64,000 bases of DNA from Tenebrio molitor (taxonomy: Eukaryota; Arthropoda; Insecta; Coleoptera; Tenebrionidae), in the NCBI RefSeq assembly GCF_963966145.1, contig NC_091053.1:5208001-5272000 (forward strand). Reading direction: 5' to 3'. Position 1 is the stretch's first letter; each line of letters opens with the position of its first letter. The translations under genes and the position numbers were made by a program. Below the pieces are notes generated by a model that was given only the letters and a program-made list of their open reading frames with translations, was not told the DNA's origin and did not search any database. Below, piece after piece: positions 1-11,196 of this stretch.

Positions 1-103
1 ATAAACATATTTAAACAAAAATATTTTCAATTATTATTTTTGTCAATCTATGTAGTTAAATTTCAAAAGCACGATCGGTTTATGAGCGTTTTGAATAATC
101 CAG

Positions 104-230
104 AACGCGTTGTGGCCGTTTTAGCATTAACTACAACGCGTCGTGGTCAGAAAAAACGACCACAACGCGAAAAATGATCAGATTTCGATATTTGTTCGTT
201 CAGCACCGTCCGCAACGCGTTGTGGATGTT
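104..230. repeat. GC-rich hairpin / short-motif repeat cluster
   Basis: Four copies of a CAACGCG-type motif occur at about 104-117, 134-147, 161-169 and 212-225. The middle two form a near-perfect hairpin: CGCGTCGTGGTC at 137-148 pairs with GACCACAACGCG at 158-169 with one mismatch. The GC content stands out from the AT-rich surroundings. I see no gene here; it may be a remnant of a mobile element or a protein-binding cluster. The rest of 1-1440 shows no supported coding sequence. Confidence 0.6.
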
Positions 231-1440
231 TTTTTCGCTCACTGAGCGGTTTCGATGTTTGGGCGTAACATATATATAATTAGAACTTCTTAGAAGAGTA
301 AAAAAAGTTACCCAAAGAAGATCAATAAACTGCCCAGTTGTAATTCCTGTTCCTATTTTTTTTCCTCTTTTCTGTTATCAGTAACATCTTTTCCTTTTTT
401 TTTTAATTGTAATTGTTTCGCCCTTTATCGTGTTTACTTATAATTATAATATGTAGTTTTTTCTCGTTTTTTTCTTTACTTTCACCTTAAAAATCCACTT
501 TGTTCTTTTCTACATATCTATTCCCTTGCAATCAATTTATATTTAGGTAATTATTATTCACTTTCTACATACTGCACTTTTACTATCAGTTTTCCTGCTT
601 TTACTCTATTACTTTTGCTAAAGTGTGCACTGCATTAATTTTATATTCAAAATGACATTATTGTGATTTTACCCAAAGTAACATTTTAAGTAACAAATAA
701 AGTCTTCTTGTCAAGAAATCTGTGGTACTCTGTGTCATTTCCGCTGTTTTTAAAGACAAGAAATTGAAAATTTTGACACATCTGGTATATGAGATAACGG
801 TACCTTACAACACATGTTCGTTTATAATGGATTCTAAAGTCACGAATACGAGGGTACCAGCACAGGTGGTACCCGCAACTAAACGCTTCAAATAACGCTT
901 GTCAAGGTTAAGAAGTTCTGTAGTTTTGAAACATAATTTTTAGGTACTTCTCAACTTTCTCTGTCACGCGTTTAATTGTATTATTTTTTCAGCACACTTT
1001 GTAAATATAACAGTACCGCAAATTGCTTCCGGATTGTGATACAACGAAACCTTCACATTGTTGTCGTGATTTCATTACCTTCGGCTTTTTTAATCCTTCC
1101 TGACAAGAACAATGTCATTTCTTTCACACTTTCTACAACACACGCCAAAAATTCTGCACAACGAGCAGTTCCTAAGGAAATGTGAACAACCTTAAACAAT
1201 CACCTGAAATAATTAGTGACGTCAGACAAGTGCAACGCGGCTGAACCTTTCACCGATCGACCAATTTCCCGGCATCGATCACGCGACCTTCGCCCCCTTT
1301 TCGCAACAAACCGAAATGTCTTCATCCCGGATTCCGCAAACGATGATTAGCGCCGATTCAAGCGAAAAAGAACTTCCTCGTGCGAAAGTGAAATCGATAG
1401 AAAGTCCATGCAAATACATTTTCTGGGGGAAAATCGTCAC

Positions 1441-1846
1441 CTGGAAGACTATGTGGGACACGCTGTTCTCGTCCCTGTCCAGAGGGGACAACAACTGCAA
1501 CTTTTTCCCGTTGAGGAAGAACAAAGAGGGGCCTTTGGGGAAGGCCAGGTCCAGGAAAATGTCGATGTTGGGCTCGCCCTCGATTGGTAGTTCCGCCGGT
1601 ACTGTCTCTTGGCTAAGTGCTGAAATTTGCAGAAACAAGTCTTAGATAACCGCGATTGTGACAAAACGGTGTCACTGTTAATTAATTACCCAATCGAGTT
1701 TGCTGATTTGGGGAAAAAATTGTGTGTCTAATCGAATTGTGGCTAACAATAAATGACCCAATTAGCTACTCGGTACTCACATTTTCCTCGACTTTCTTCG
1801 ATGTCCAATATTATGTTCGACTGACCTGACTCCACTTCACACAGCC
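1441..1846 (-). CDS. Two internal exons of a cadherin-like gene (partial)
   Basis: On the minus strand an exon at 1781-1846 (cag acceptor, gtgagt donor) ends one base into a codon. The next exon at 1441-1619 (ttcag acceptor) opens with the two bases that complete that codon as Ser, so the splice phases agree. The joined peptide of about 80 residues contains LDIEESRG and then LDRDENSVSHIVFQ, the latter resembling the end of a cadherin repeat (LDRE...s.h...V.A). The 3' side ends in phase 0 at a gtgacg donor, and the continuation (a DxNDNAP-type exon is expected) is not visible to the left. The signal-peptide exon was also not found. An in-frame ATG lies upstream of the first exon without splicing, but its peptide is a poor signal sequence. 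The product would be an adhesion protein unrelated to the receptor array. It could also be a stranded gene fragment. Confidence 0.5.
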
Positions 1847-2065
1847 CTGAAACACAATTAAATTTGTTAAGTACACAAAGTTTCCCATTTATTGTTAATG
1901 CGATTAATGTCTTCATTAGTTCTGATGCGTCAGAAGATTAGAGTGCCTCTGATGGACACGTAATAATTCCCATTTGGTCGAAATAGTAGTTAATTATCAA
2001 TATGGAGGTAATATTTTTGCTGACACTATTATTCTGTTAAATGTAAAAAGTATAAAGAAAATTAA

Positions 2066-2365
2066 AATATTAGATTCTTCTACAAATAGTACTTGGTGGT
2101 GCTATTTGGCAATCAGGAAAACATGAAATATCAAATAAATGGGATCGTTATTTTGTTTCAAAATACAAAAGTATTGGAAAAAAATTTAAAATATTCGATT
2201 TTTTACAAATAGTACTTGGTGGTACTATTTGGTAACTAAGACAACAAGAAATAGCAAATAAATGGTAGTAATAACTTGTTTAATGATAGAAAAGAGTCGA
2301 AAACAAAATTGATTTATTAGATATTTTGCAAATAGTACTTAGTGGTACTATTTATCAATTAGGAA
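2066..2365. repeat. Three imperfect ~120-bp tandem repeats, each with a 9-bp-arm hairpin
   Basis: AAATAGTAC-TTGGTG-GTACTATTT-like hairpins recur at about 2084, 2206 and 2330, a spacing of about 120 bp, with similar flanks (ATTAGATTCTTCTAC before, CAATCAGGAA or similar after). They lie directly upstream of the first long exon of Gr1, within its predicted first intron. No coding potential was seen. Confidence 0.65.
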
Positions 2366-2413
2366 TACACGAAGTGTTCTTTTCAAAACTCTACACCTCT
2401 GATTCTATTCCAG

Positions 2414-3731
2414 GCAGTCAAGACTAACAATCACTACGCTTTTGAGAAGATCTTTAAACCGGTACACTTTCTGGGAGCAGTCCTGGGCATGTCTCCTTAC
2501 AACGTCACAGATGGAGAATTGGTACTTTCCAAATTGAAAGCAACGCTATCCATCACCCTCGTAGTTTTTAACGTGGTACTAACAGTACTGTATTTCCAAA
2601 GCTTCGCTGATAACTTCGACATCGACTTTGCCAAAGCCGACACAATAAAATTCCTCGCGATTTTTCGAGACCTGGGCGGTACCACCATCATGGCAATCAC
2701 TCTTATGTTCTCTTACGTCAACTCAAAACACATGTTACGCGAAGTCGGTCTAATCTACCAAGTCGATTCAGAACTGATGAAACTTAATTTCGAAAATGAC
2801 TTGGAAGAGTCTGAGAGGAAGATCAAAAAACAACTGGCGATCTTACTGGTGGTTTTGAATTTTGTTTTTAATGTTGTTGGAGAGGTGGGTTCGGCGATGG
2901 TGCGCACCAACCATCGAATCCTCTACCTCTTGGTCAACATCTACCCTCGCTTGGTGATCACCCTCATGAACCTCACCCTCTATTCAATTTTTACGGTGAT
3001 CCAAACCAGATTCGAAATGATCAACGTTGCGATATACCAAAAGGTTGTCAAATCGAATGTGGTGAGGAAGTACCCAAACGAGTTGGACTTCAGCGACCAG
3101 ATCACACAACTCGTTTCCATCCACAAGATTTTGGTGACAGTCAGCAGAAACATCAACTCTATTTTTTCTTTCCAAATCTTGCTGTGCATCACCGTCAACT
3201 TTGTGCTTCTCATTGGTGACTTGCACACCTCTATGTACATCATCTTCTTCCACATCTTCACCAAACACTACAAGATCGTCTTGGACATGATCAAGAACTG
3301 CATCACCTACGGTTTTGATCTGTTCTATCTAGCGCGAAGAACCAGCGAACTGTGTAACGAGGCGAATCGGACCAAAGTGGTACTACTGGGGATCAAGATC
3401 GACATCGACAAAGAAAACGAAAGAAATACTGTAGGTAAGTAGCGACGGAAGCAGTACCACAACTAGATGGGGATTGATTGTAGGTGATCGTTTCTGCCTT
3501 GAAATTGATACAAAACAAGCTGGAAATTACTGCTTGCAGGCTTTTCAACATCGACAACGCTCTCTTGTTTTCAGTGAGTACAAGATTCTTCGCAGAGAAG
3601 TACTGCATGATTTTTTGCAGATATGTGGAGCCGCTTCGTCGTACTTGTTCATCATGTTGCAACTAGATATTGGAAACCGTGGTCAATCTAATTCGACAAC
3701 TACTGAATCCTCTTATGCAACAGTATTATAA
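2414..3731 (+). CDS. Gr1: gustatory receptor, divergent member
   Basis: Predicted 7-TM taste receptor of about 405 aa. Exons: 2414-3430, 3484-3573 and 3621-3731, all joined in phase 0 (donors GTAGGT and GTGAGT). The long exon opens at a ttccag acceptor; upstream is a stop at 2360 and no ATG, so the start must lie in a separate 5' exon. A candidate is ATG-GAG at 2002-2007 followed by gtaata, which would give MEAVKTNNHYAFEKIF in phase; this is uncertain. The reading includes the family motif IYPRLV and ends ICGAASSYLFIMLQLD plus a polar Ser/Thr tail. Unlike its neighbours it has no intron between the LCNE and ANRT codons, so two exons are fused. Coding GC is higher than in Gr2-Gr9. Its relatives survive downstream only as relics. 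Confidence 0.85.
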
Positions 3732-3812
3732 CTCTCAACTAAGAAATCTTTCAGTTTCAAAAATTTTGCAAAGACTCCAAATGGTACAACTCGTAGTACT
3801 TACATTTGTTTG

Positions 3813-3852
3813 GTTTCATTTTCGTGATGGAAAAAAAAATCCCATTTCTTCT
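3813..3852 (+). promoter_or_regulatory. Conserved upstream block of the Gr2-Gr8 subfamily
   Basis: A block resembling TTTAATTTTCCTAATGGAAA, then A-rich sequence and ATCCCATTTC, lies about 170-270 bp before the ATG of several plus-strand genes: 3813-3852 (Gr2, diverged), 6554-6592 (Gr3), 8964-9003 (Gr4), 10928-10966 (Gr5), 13944-13981 (Gr6) and 21233-21272 (Gr8). It is followed by a conserved stretch ending in TTTCTTTCCTYAATCCTATTA or similar. It could be promoter sequence or simply duplicated flank. The rest of 3732-4071 holds nothing else recognisable. Confidence 0.35.
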
Positions 3853-4071
3853 AAGTAAATTACGAAGAGAAATAGATTTTCTAAAATTAATTATAGTTAT
3901 TAGTAACGTACTGAATGTATTGTTTTCAGTGACCAAATCAATTACTTTTTTCTTTAGTTCCACTAATTCTGATGTTCGCCAGACAGGTTTAAGCTTGTGG
4001 CCTAAAATTTAAGTGCTCCAAAAACAAACAACACAAAAAATCTAATACATATTTACTTTCTTAAATTAAGA

Positions 4072-5305
4072 ATGAAACCGTTGTCCATTCTGCAGATTTT
4101 TCTACCCATGATTGTTTTGTCGCAAATTTTGGGAACTTGTCCTTTCAAGGTGCAACGAAAAGATGTAACTTTCGCTCGAGACAAATTGTTTTACTCCTTC
4201 GTATGTCTCGTCATCTACGTAACTAATGTAATCTTGTTCTTTATTTATTATCTCCACAAATATTCAAACAAGATGATTATAATTATGATGATCATTAAAT
4301 GCTTCGGTTGTCTCACAGTGTTGTTGGCGATCATGTTCTCGAGTCATGCGAATCGCAGAAAGACATTGATAATGATGAAAAGCATTTCTGAGATAGATCT
4401 AAAATTGGGACATTTTGGTCAAGACGAACGTATCACTAGATCGACCTATCGACATCGAAAACAGTTAATTGTGTTGACGTCTTTGAATCTATTGTATAAC
4501 TTAGTTGGGGATTGTTTTATTGGAATATCCGCAAGGACTAATATGATGGAATTTCTTGTATCATTTACGTACCCTCGAATTGTAGTAAACAACATGAACA
4601 TAGTGTATTGTATAATGGCCATAATGATTGAAGAGCGATTCAAAATTGTAAATGAAATGTTTCACAAATTGAACCAGAAACCTACAGGAATTAGTGTTAA
4701 TGTCACCAAATTGGTTGCTGTACACAGAATTTTGGTAAATCTTTGCCAACAATTAAATTCAGTATTTGCTCTCCAGTTCTTGCTGTGGATTTCTCAGAGT
4801 TTTATTCTAGTTCTCAATGATGTACATCTAGGAATTTACAGATTACTTTTCGAACCTTTTTCTCTTAATTTTTTCAACATATTTATTTATGTGAAAAACA
4901 GCATTATTTATGTTTTCGATTTGTACTATTTGTCCAAGAGATCAGCAAGACTCTGTTTCGAGGTAATCTCTATCTGTTGAATCTATAGAATAGAACAGCA
5001 AAACTAGTTCTAGGCAAATCGCACCAAAAATGTGCTATTGGGAGTCAGAATCAATGTTAATGATGAAAATGAACGAAATGAAGTGATTGCTTCAGTTTTG
5101 AAATTGATGAATAGAAGGCTCGAGATAACAGCGGGGAAACTCTTCACTCTTGATTATTCTCTACTTTTTTCGGCAAGTCTTCAAAGATACTTTTCAAATT
5201 TTGAATTACTGTAATAGTGTTTTTTAGATGTGTGCAGCTATATCTTCCTATCTTTTCGTAATGCTTCAGCTAGATATTGCAAACATAACGATATCCAAGA
5301 ATTAG
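4072..5305 (+). CDS. Gr2: gustatory receptor
   Basis: Predicted 375-aa 7-TM receptor. Exons: 4072-4962 (297 codons, ATG in MKPLSILQIF), 5014-5172 and 5228-5305, all phase 0. Exon 1 carries the family blocks RKTLIMMKSISEIDL, RITRSTYRHRKQLI, TYPRIVVNNMN, IEERFKIVNEMFHKL, LQFLLWISQ and DLYYLSKRSARLCFE. Exon 2 (ANRTKNVLLGVRINVNDENERNE...) is a fusion of two exons that are separate in the minus-strand genes. Its donor is GCAAGT at 5173, not GT. The last exon starts at an ATG codon and encodes MCAAISSYLFVMLQLD and a short tail. Reading through the GC donor meets a stop within 15 codons. It shares its C-terminal half closely with Gr4. Confidence 0.92.
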
Positions 5306-5540
5306 AATTGAGAAATCTTGATATTTCTAAATTATAGGTTCAAAATATCAAGATTCTACGCTTTGGAAAAAGAGAAAAAAAAACAGGCTTCAGCTTTTTG
5401 TTAAAAATTGAAACCATGATTTCTACGATAACTTCACACTAGACAATTACAGTTATTATTCTTTAAGTACATATTTTTCTTAGTTTTTGAAATAATAATT
5501 TTCTAAACTAACTCAAAGCACCGGACTAAATAGCTATTTT

Positions 5541-6112
5541 CAATACAAGTGAGCAAAGTAGTGCATTTAATCACGAGTACGGAAGTTGGGCGTCTGAGCC
5601 GAAGGCGAGGACCCCAACTGTACGATCATAAAATAGAGTCGCGGAATTGAAATTTCGGGCAGCAATAACTCACGAAAACAGTTTTTCACAACAAAACGTG
5701 GATCAACAGATGTTATGTTGTTAAGCTTTGCGTGTTTGTGATTGGTTTACTGATTTTAGTTTAATCAGTGATACCAACACATAATGCATTTAGCATGAAT
5801 TTTTCCAGAAGTTTATCCCAAGCAATTTTACGTTTTTTCGTCAATTGAAATCTAAATAACAGGTTAAATTTTTTTAGATAAGTCAAAAACAAGACAAGCT
5901 TTAGTTATTAATATTCAGGAAGTACTTTAAAAACAGATTAAAAAAACTTCCAGTACAACATATTTGGAGCCCTCTATTCACAAATTCTCAAAAAGTTCAC
6001 TTTGCTCACTAGTGAGGAAATATTTTTTCCTCACTAGTGATTCAATTGTCATCTTTGCTCACTATTTTCAGTGAGCAAAGACCACTGAAAATCAATGATT
6101 ATGGAAAAATAT
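5541..6112 (+). mobile_element. Non-autonomous hairpin-rich element, copy 1
   Basis: Sequence between about 5541 and 6112 recurs, reversed, at 46302-46650. One end carries nested hairpins: CACTAGTGAGG...CCTCACTAGTG at about 6008-6041 and TTTGCTCACT...AGTGAGCAAAG at about 6051-6080. The other end is a TTTTCAATACAAGTGAGCAAAG terminus followed by a GC-rich block (GAGCCGAAGGCGAGGACCCC). No ORF is present, consistent with a MITE-type element. The rest of 5306-6277 holds no gene. Confidence 0.7.
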
Positions 6113-6277
6113 ATTGTCTTTCTGACAAGTTGAATCAATGAAAAATTAGTCAAAAAGTAGTGAAATCCAACAAGATTAAGAAGTAGTTTTCTGTGATCAA
6201 ATTCAACACATCTTCGGCAAAATCATGGAGAAACCATAAAAATAATCAACTAGATCTTCGTCTTCCAAAATTTGTTA

Positions 6278-6425
6278 ATATTCATCACTGTATCTCAAAT
6301 TGTCTTGGATATAATGAACTCCATCAGCCATGTTTTTGATCCGTTCTAGAGAAACGAGCGAAATGTCAATTATGGAAGCCAGAGCACTATCTACCTGCTA
6401 TGACGACCATAGAAACCTCTTGTAC
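6278..6425 (+). pseudogene. Relic of a Gr1-like receptor gene
   Basis: Degenerate sequence matching Gr1 exon 1 near its end: ATTGTCTTGGATATAATGAA here against ATCGTCTTGGACATGATCAA in Gr1, followed by a GTTTTTGATCCGTTCTAG stretch with an in-frame stop. It then jumps to a CTATCTACCTGCTATGACG segment also present downstream of the relics near 8.8 and 10.9 kb. It is a deletion derivative lacking most exons, and lies between Gr2 and Gr3. Confidence 0.6.
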
Positions 6426-6810
6426 AAGTGTTAAGTAGAAGTCTTTTGAAATCCACCTTCCACAAATTTTGCAAAAGACTCCAAATTGCTGTAAGACTTG
6501 CTGCAATCGCAATAATCCCTATTTCGCATATTTTTTAATGAGTTTACAAAGTTCGTTTAATTTTCCTAATGGAAAATGCTATATCCCATTTCTTTCGAGC
6601 AGATTAAAAAGAAAAATGGATTCTCTCATTTAATTATAGTCATAAATGACACACAATTTTTCTTTCCTTAATCCTATTAACTTTGAACATTGTAGGCCAC
6701 AAAAAAGTCTGTGGCTTCAGATGTATGTACGAAAATGAGAATATGGCTTTTCAGTACCACATAGAAAACCAACGCAAAAAATCTACTTTTGATTGTTTCT
6801 TGAGTTGAAG

Positions 6811-8068
6811 ATGAAACCGCTGTCTATTCTGGAAATTTTCCAACCGTTGTTTGTTTTTTCGGAAATGTTGGGATCTTATCCTTTTAAAACCCATAAAACG
6901 AATGTCACAACATATCGCATCAAACAGTTATATTCTTTCACATGTTATTTCACCTACGTAACTCTGGTAATATTGTTCCTTATTCGCTGCCTCCAAAAAT
7001 ATTCAGACTTGATAGTTGTTATTATACTGATCATCAAGTGTTTTGGTAGTATGGTGGTATTGCTGGCAATTATAGTCTCGAGTCATACGAGTCATAGAAA
7101 AATTTTGAAAATGATGAGGAGCATATCTGAAATAGATCTAGAACTTAAGAAACGGTTTGGTCAAGAAGAACGTATTGCTAGATCGAGGTACCGACATAGA
7201 AAGTGGTTAATCATATTAATGTTCCTCAACCTATTCTACAACCTAGTTGTGGACTGTTATGTTGGATTGACCAAAAGCCTGAACCTGATGGAATATTTTG
7301 CAACGATTACGTATCCTCGTATTGTAATAATCAATGTGCACATAATGTATTGTACAATCACGATAATGATTGAGGAACGATTCAAAATTGTCAATGAATT
7401 GTTTCACAAACTGGACTCAAGATCTAAAGAATTTAGAGAGAATGTTACCAAACTGATCGTTATACACCGAGTTTTGGTAAAAGTTTGCCAACAATTAAAT
7501 TCGGTGTATACCCTCCAGTTTCTTCTTTGGATTACTCAGTGTTTCATTCTAGTTCTCAACGATCTATATCTAGCAACCTACATATTATTCTTCAACAATT
7601 ATTCTGCGGATTTTAATAATACATTTGTTTATACGAAAAACATCCTCATTTATGTTTTCGATTTGTTCTATTTGTCGAAGAGATCGGCAACACTCTGTTT
7701 CGAGGTAGTACCCACTTGTGGATGAACAAAATAGACTGAAAAATTAATTTTAGGCAAATCGCACCAAACGTGTGCTCTTAGCTGTTAGAATTAATGTTAA
7801 TGACGAAAATGAACGAAATGAAGTTATTGCTTTAGTTCTGAAATTGATGAATAGAAGATTTGAGATAACTGTGGGGAAACTCTTTACAGTTGACCATTCT
7901 CTACTTTTTTCGGCAGGTCTTCCAGAATTCTTTCAAATCTCGAATTACTGTAATTGTGTTTTTTAGATGTATGGTGCTCTGTTTTCCCATCTCTTCATAA
8001 TGCTTCAGCTGGATATTAGAGATATGCAGAACCAGACCAACACAACGATGTACAAGAATCAGAATTGA
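6811..8068 (+). CDS. Gr3: gustatory receptor
   Basis: Predicted 384-aa receptor. Exons: 6811-7704 (298 codons), 7754-7912 and 7967-8068, phase 0. The start is placed at MKPLSILEIF, the position shared by the subfamily; an in-frame ATG six codons upstream (6793) is less likely. It has one extra codon against Gr2 (LELKKRFGQEERI). Donor 2 is GCAGGT at 7913, again GC instead of GT. The last exon encodes MYGALFSHLFIMLQLD, with His replacing the conserved Tyr of the signature, then an Asn/Thr-rich tail. The segment from NELFHKLDSRSKEF to the end of exon 1 is nearly identical to Gr5. Confidence 0.9.
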
Positions 8069-8544
8069 AACATTGAAAAATACTGACATTTTTAGATATT
8101 TCAAAAATTATATCCAGTTTTTAAGCTTTGCTAACGGAGCAAAAAGAATGAAGCTTCGACTGAATTTGGAAAAACAAATGAAATTTATTGTTCTATGATG
8201 TTTACAACTTCGTACAAAACAATGACAAAAAAAAAATAGAATATTAATATCTAAGATTGAGAAGACTATTATTATGGCTGGAAAGTGGAAAGCCAAGGTT
8301 TGGCGGCTATAATCGTTTTCTCTATTTTTTATTGCTAGCACTCTAAAACTGCATAATAAAAAAAAAGATCCTATATACTTGTTTATTCACCCAAAAAATC
8401 AAGTAGATGGCTCATTTTAAAAATTGACATTTCTACAGATTTTATTTTTTCACAAAGCTTACTATTATCGGGTAAACAATGCCAAGCGAAAGTGAAAGGT
8501 GTGTGGCACTTGTCTTACAAAACAACACGAATAGTTATTTACAC

Positions 8545-8720
8545 TACGAGAGAGAAAGGTAAAGCTTTTGTTCACGCGAATTGCATGTTCGTCCACGAAG
8601 CCCAGCATAAAACCGAATTTCAATTACGCGTGAGCGAAAGACAGTGAGCGAAAGGGAAACCGTCACCATCGATACAGTACTTTCTAGGGAGGTATCTAAC
8701 AAAGGTTTTTGTTTACGAAG
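8545..8720 (+). repeat. Dispersed repeat related to 22820-23305
   Basis: The block GAAAGGTAAAGCTTTTGTTCACG at about 8553, the GTGAGCGAAAG repeats near 8632-8660 and GATACAGTACTTTCTAGGGAGGTATC near 8670-8696 match parts of the longer inverted-repeat element at 22820-23305. No ORF is present. It occupies part of the 8069-9233 intergenic region, which otherwise holds a Gr1-type relic and the conserved upstream block of Gr4. Confidence 0.5.
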
Positions 8721-8756
8721 TTTTGCCGTATTTGCTTTAATTAGTTAATACAGACA

Positions 8757-8830
8757 TGTGGAGCCGCTTTGTCGTACTTCATGATGTGTCATCTATCTGC
8801 CATGATGACCACAGAAATTTCCTAAATAAG
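8757..8830 (+). pseudogene. Relic of a Gr1-like last exon
   Basis: ACAGACATGTGGAGCCGCTT followed by TGTCGTACTTCATGATG matches the last exon of Gr1 (ATATGTGGAGCCGCTTCGTCGTAC). Three to four codons of the conserved motif are deleted, so SSYLFIMLQ is broken. Only this short piece remains. Confidence 0.55.
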
Positions 8831-9233
8831 TGTTAGCTAGGAGTATCTTGAAATCCATTTTGCCCATATTTTGTAAAAGACTCCAAATTACTGGAAGACT
8901 TGCCGCACACGCAATAATCGCTATCTTGTATAATTTTCTTAATGAGTATTTATTTACAAAGTTTGTTTAATTTTCCTAATGGAAAATGCAATATCCCATT
9001 TCCTTCAAGCAAATTAGAGAGAAAATGGATTGTTTCATTTAATTATAGTCATAATTTGTTGATAGTATCGACACCAAATAAATTATTTCTTTCCTCAATC
9101 CTATTGACTTTGATGATTGTAGGCCACAAAAAAACGTGTGACTTCAAATGTACGAAAATGAGAATAGGGTTTTTTACTAGTCAATTGAAAAACACTACAA
9201 AAAATCTAGTTTTGATTGTTTTTTGAGTTGAAG

Positions 9234-10456
9234 ATGAAACCGCTGTCTGTTCTGGAAATTTTCCAACCCTTGATTTCCTTCTCGGAAATTTTGGGATCTT
9301 ATCCTTTTAAAACGCATAAAACGAATGTAACAATATATCGACTCAAACTGTTACACTCTTTGATATGTCATTTCATCTACGTAACTATGACAACATTGTT
9401 CTTTATTCGTTGCCTCCATAAATATTCAGACAGGATAATTATTATCGTGGTGACCATCAAGTGTTTTGGTTGTATGGTGGTATTGTTGGTAATCTTGCTC
9501 TCGAGTCATACGAGTCACAGGAAAATTTTGAAAATGATGAGTAGCATATCTGAAATAGATCTAGAAGTGAAACGTTTTGGTCAAGAAGAACGTATTGCTA
9601 GATCGAGGCATCGGCATTGGAAGTGGTTAATTATGTTAATGTTCCTCAACCTATTATACAACCTAGTTGCGGACTGTTATGTTGCATTGACCCAAAGACA
9701 GAATCTGATGGAATATTTTGCAACCCTAACATATCCTCGAATTGTAGTGAACAATGTGCACATAATGTACTGTATAACCACGATAATGATTGAGGAGCGA
9801 TTCAAAATTGTCAACGAATTGTTTCACAAACTGGACTCCAGATCTAAAGAATTTGGTGTGAATGTTAACAAACTGGTCGTTATGCACAGACTTTTGGTAA
9901 AAGTTAGCCAACAATTAAATTCAGTGTATGCTCTACAGTTCTTGTTGTGGATTTCTCAGTGTTTTATTCTGGTTCTCAACGATGTACATCTAGGAATCCA
10001 CAGATTTATTTTCGCCCATATTTCTCTTAAATTATACAGTATATTTATTTATATGAAAAACAGCATTATTTATGTTTTCGATTTGTACTATTTGTCTAAG
10101 AGATCAGCAAGACTCTGTCTCGAGGTAAATTTCCATCTGATAAATCTCAGAATAGAAAAAAAAAAAGGTAATTCTAGGCAAATCGCACCAAAAATGTGCT
10201 ACTGGGCGTAAGAATCAATGTTAATGATGAAAATAAACGAGATGAAGTGATTGGTTCAGTTCTGAAATTGATGAACAGAAGGCTCGAGATAACAGCGGGG
10301 GGACTCTTCACCATTAATTATTCTCTACTTTTTTCGGCAAGTCTTCAAAGATACTTTTCAAATTTCGAATTACTGAGTGTTTTCTAGATGTGTGCAGCAC
10401 TATCTTCCTATCTTTTCGTAATGCTTCAGTTGGATCTTACTAACAATCAGAACTAA
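9234..10456 (+). CDS. Gr4: gustatory receptor
   Basis: Predicted 372-aa receptor. Exons: 9234-10124, 10178-10336 and 10388-10456, phase 0. The start is the subfamily MKPLSVLEIF; an in-frame ATG at 9216 is judged upstream. Donor 2 is GCAAGT at 10337. The last exon encodes MCAALSSYLFVMLQLDLTNNQN and stops, the shortest tail of the block. Gr4 is a mosaic: its first half (SYPFKTHKTNV, DCYVALTQR) tracks Gr3 and Gr5, while from LQFLLWISQ onward (DVHLGI, MKNSIIYVFDLYYLSKRSARLC) and in exons 2-3 it tracks Gr2. Confidence 0.92.
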
Positions 10457-10556
10457 ATCAACACAACGATACACAAAAATCAGAATTAAGAAATTAAAAG
10501 AATCTCGATATTTCTAGATTTTAGGTTCAAATTTCAAATTCAAATTTTCTCCTCAC

Positions 10557-10885
10557 TATAAATCGTCTTGGCTATAATGGACTCCATCACTCATATTTTT
10601 AATCCATTCCAGACGAACGAGCGAACTGTAAATTAAGAAAGCCAGGGCAAGGTAGTACCCACGAAAAGAGTACCGCAAACTAAAATGACCTTTTTGCTTT
10701 AAAAGTGATGATGCTCAAAAAGCTGGACGTCACTGTTTGCAGCCTTTTCAACATTGACAACCCTTTCTTGTTGTGTTAGTGAAATACACTTTAATGAGGT
10801 ACTGCACGATCTTTTACAGATACGTGGAGCCGCTTCGTCGTACTTCATGATGTTTCATCTATCTACCATGACGACCACAGAAACC
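10557..10885 (+). pseudogene. Relic of a Gr1-like receptor gene
   Basis: Pieces of Gr1 appear in order: AATCGTCTTGGCTATAATGGA (end of exon 1), a GTACCGCAAACTAAAATGA intron-like piece, then GTCACTGTTTGCAGCCTTTT plus CAACATTGACAACCCTTTCTTG (penultimate exon, ITACRLFNIDNALL), and GATACGTGGAGCCGCTTCGT with CGTACTTCATG (last exon). Frames are broken throughout. It sits between Gr4 and Gr5. Confidence 0.65.
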
Positions 10886-11196
10886 TCTTATACATAATTT
10901 TCTTGATGAGTATTTCTTTACAAAGTTCCTTTAATTTTCCTAATGGAAAATACAATATCCCATTTCTTTTAAGAAGATTAAAGAGAAAAATGGATTCTTT
11001 CATTTAATTATAGTCATAAGTGATACACAATTTGTTGGTATCGACACCAAATAAATTATTTCTTTCCTCAATCCTATTAACTTTGATGATTGTAGACCAC
11101 AAGAAATTTGTGGCTTCAAATGCACGAAAACGAGAATATGACTTTTTAGTACTACATAAAAAACAACGCAAAATTTTGATATTTTTTAAGTTAAGG

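Noticed and set aside
11020..11196. Upstream in-frame extension of Gr5 (59 codons), and similar short extensions in Gr3, Gr4, Gr6, Gr18 and Gr20-Gr23
   Set aside because: The extensions are not conserved between sister genes, whereas similarity begins sharply at the MKPLS, MNTLT or equivalent start.
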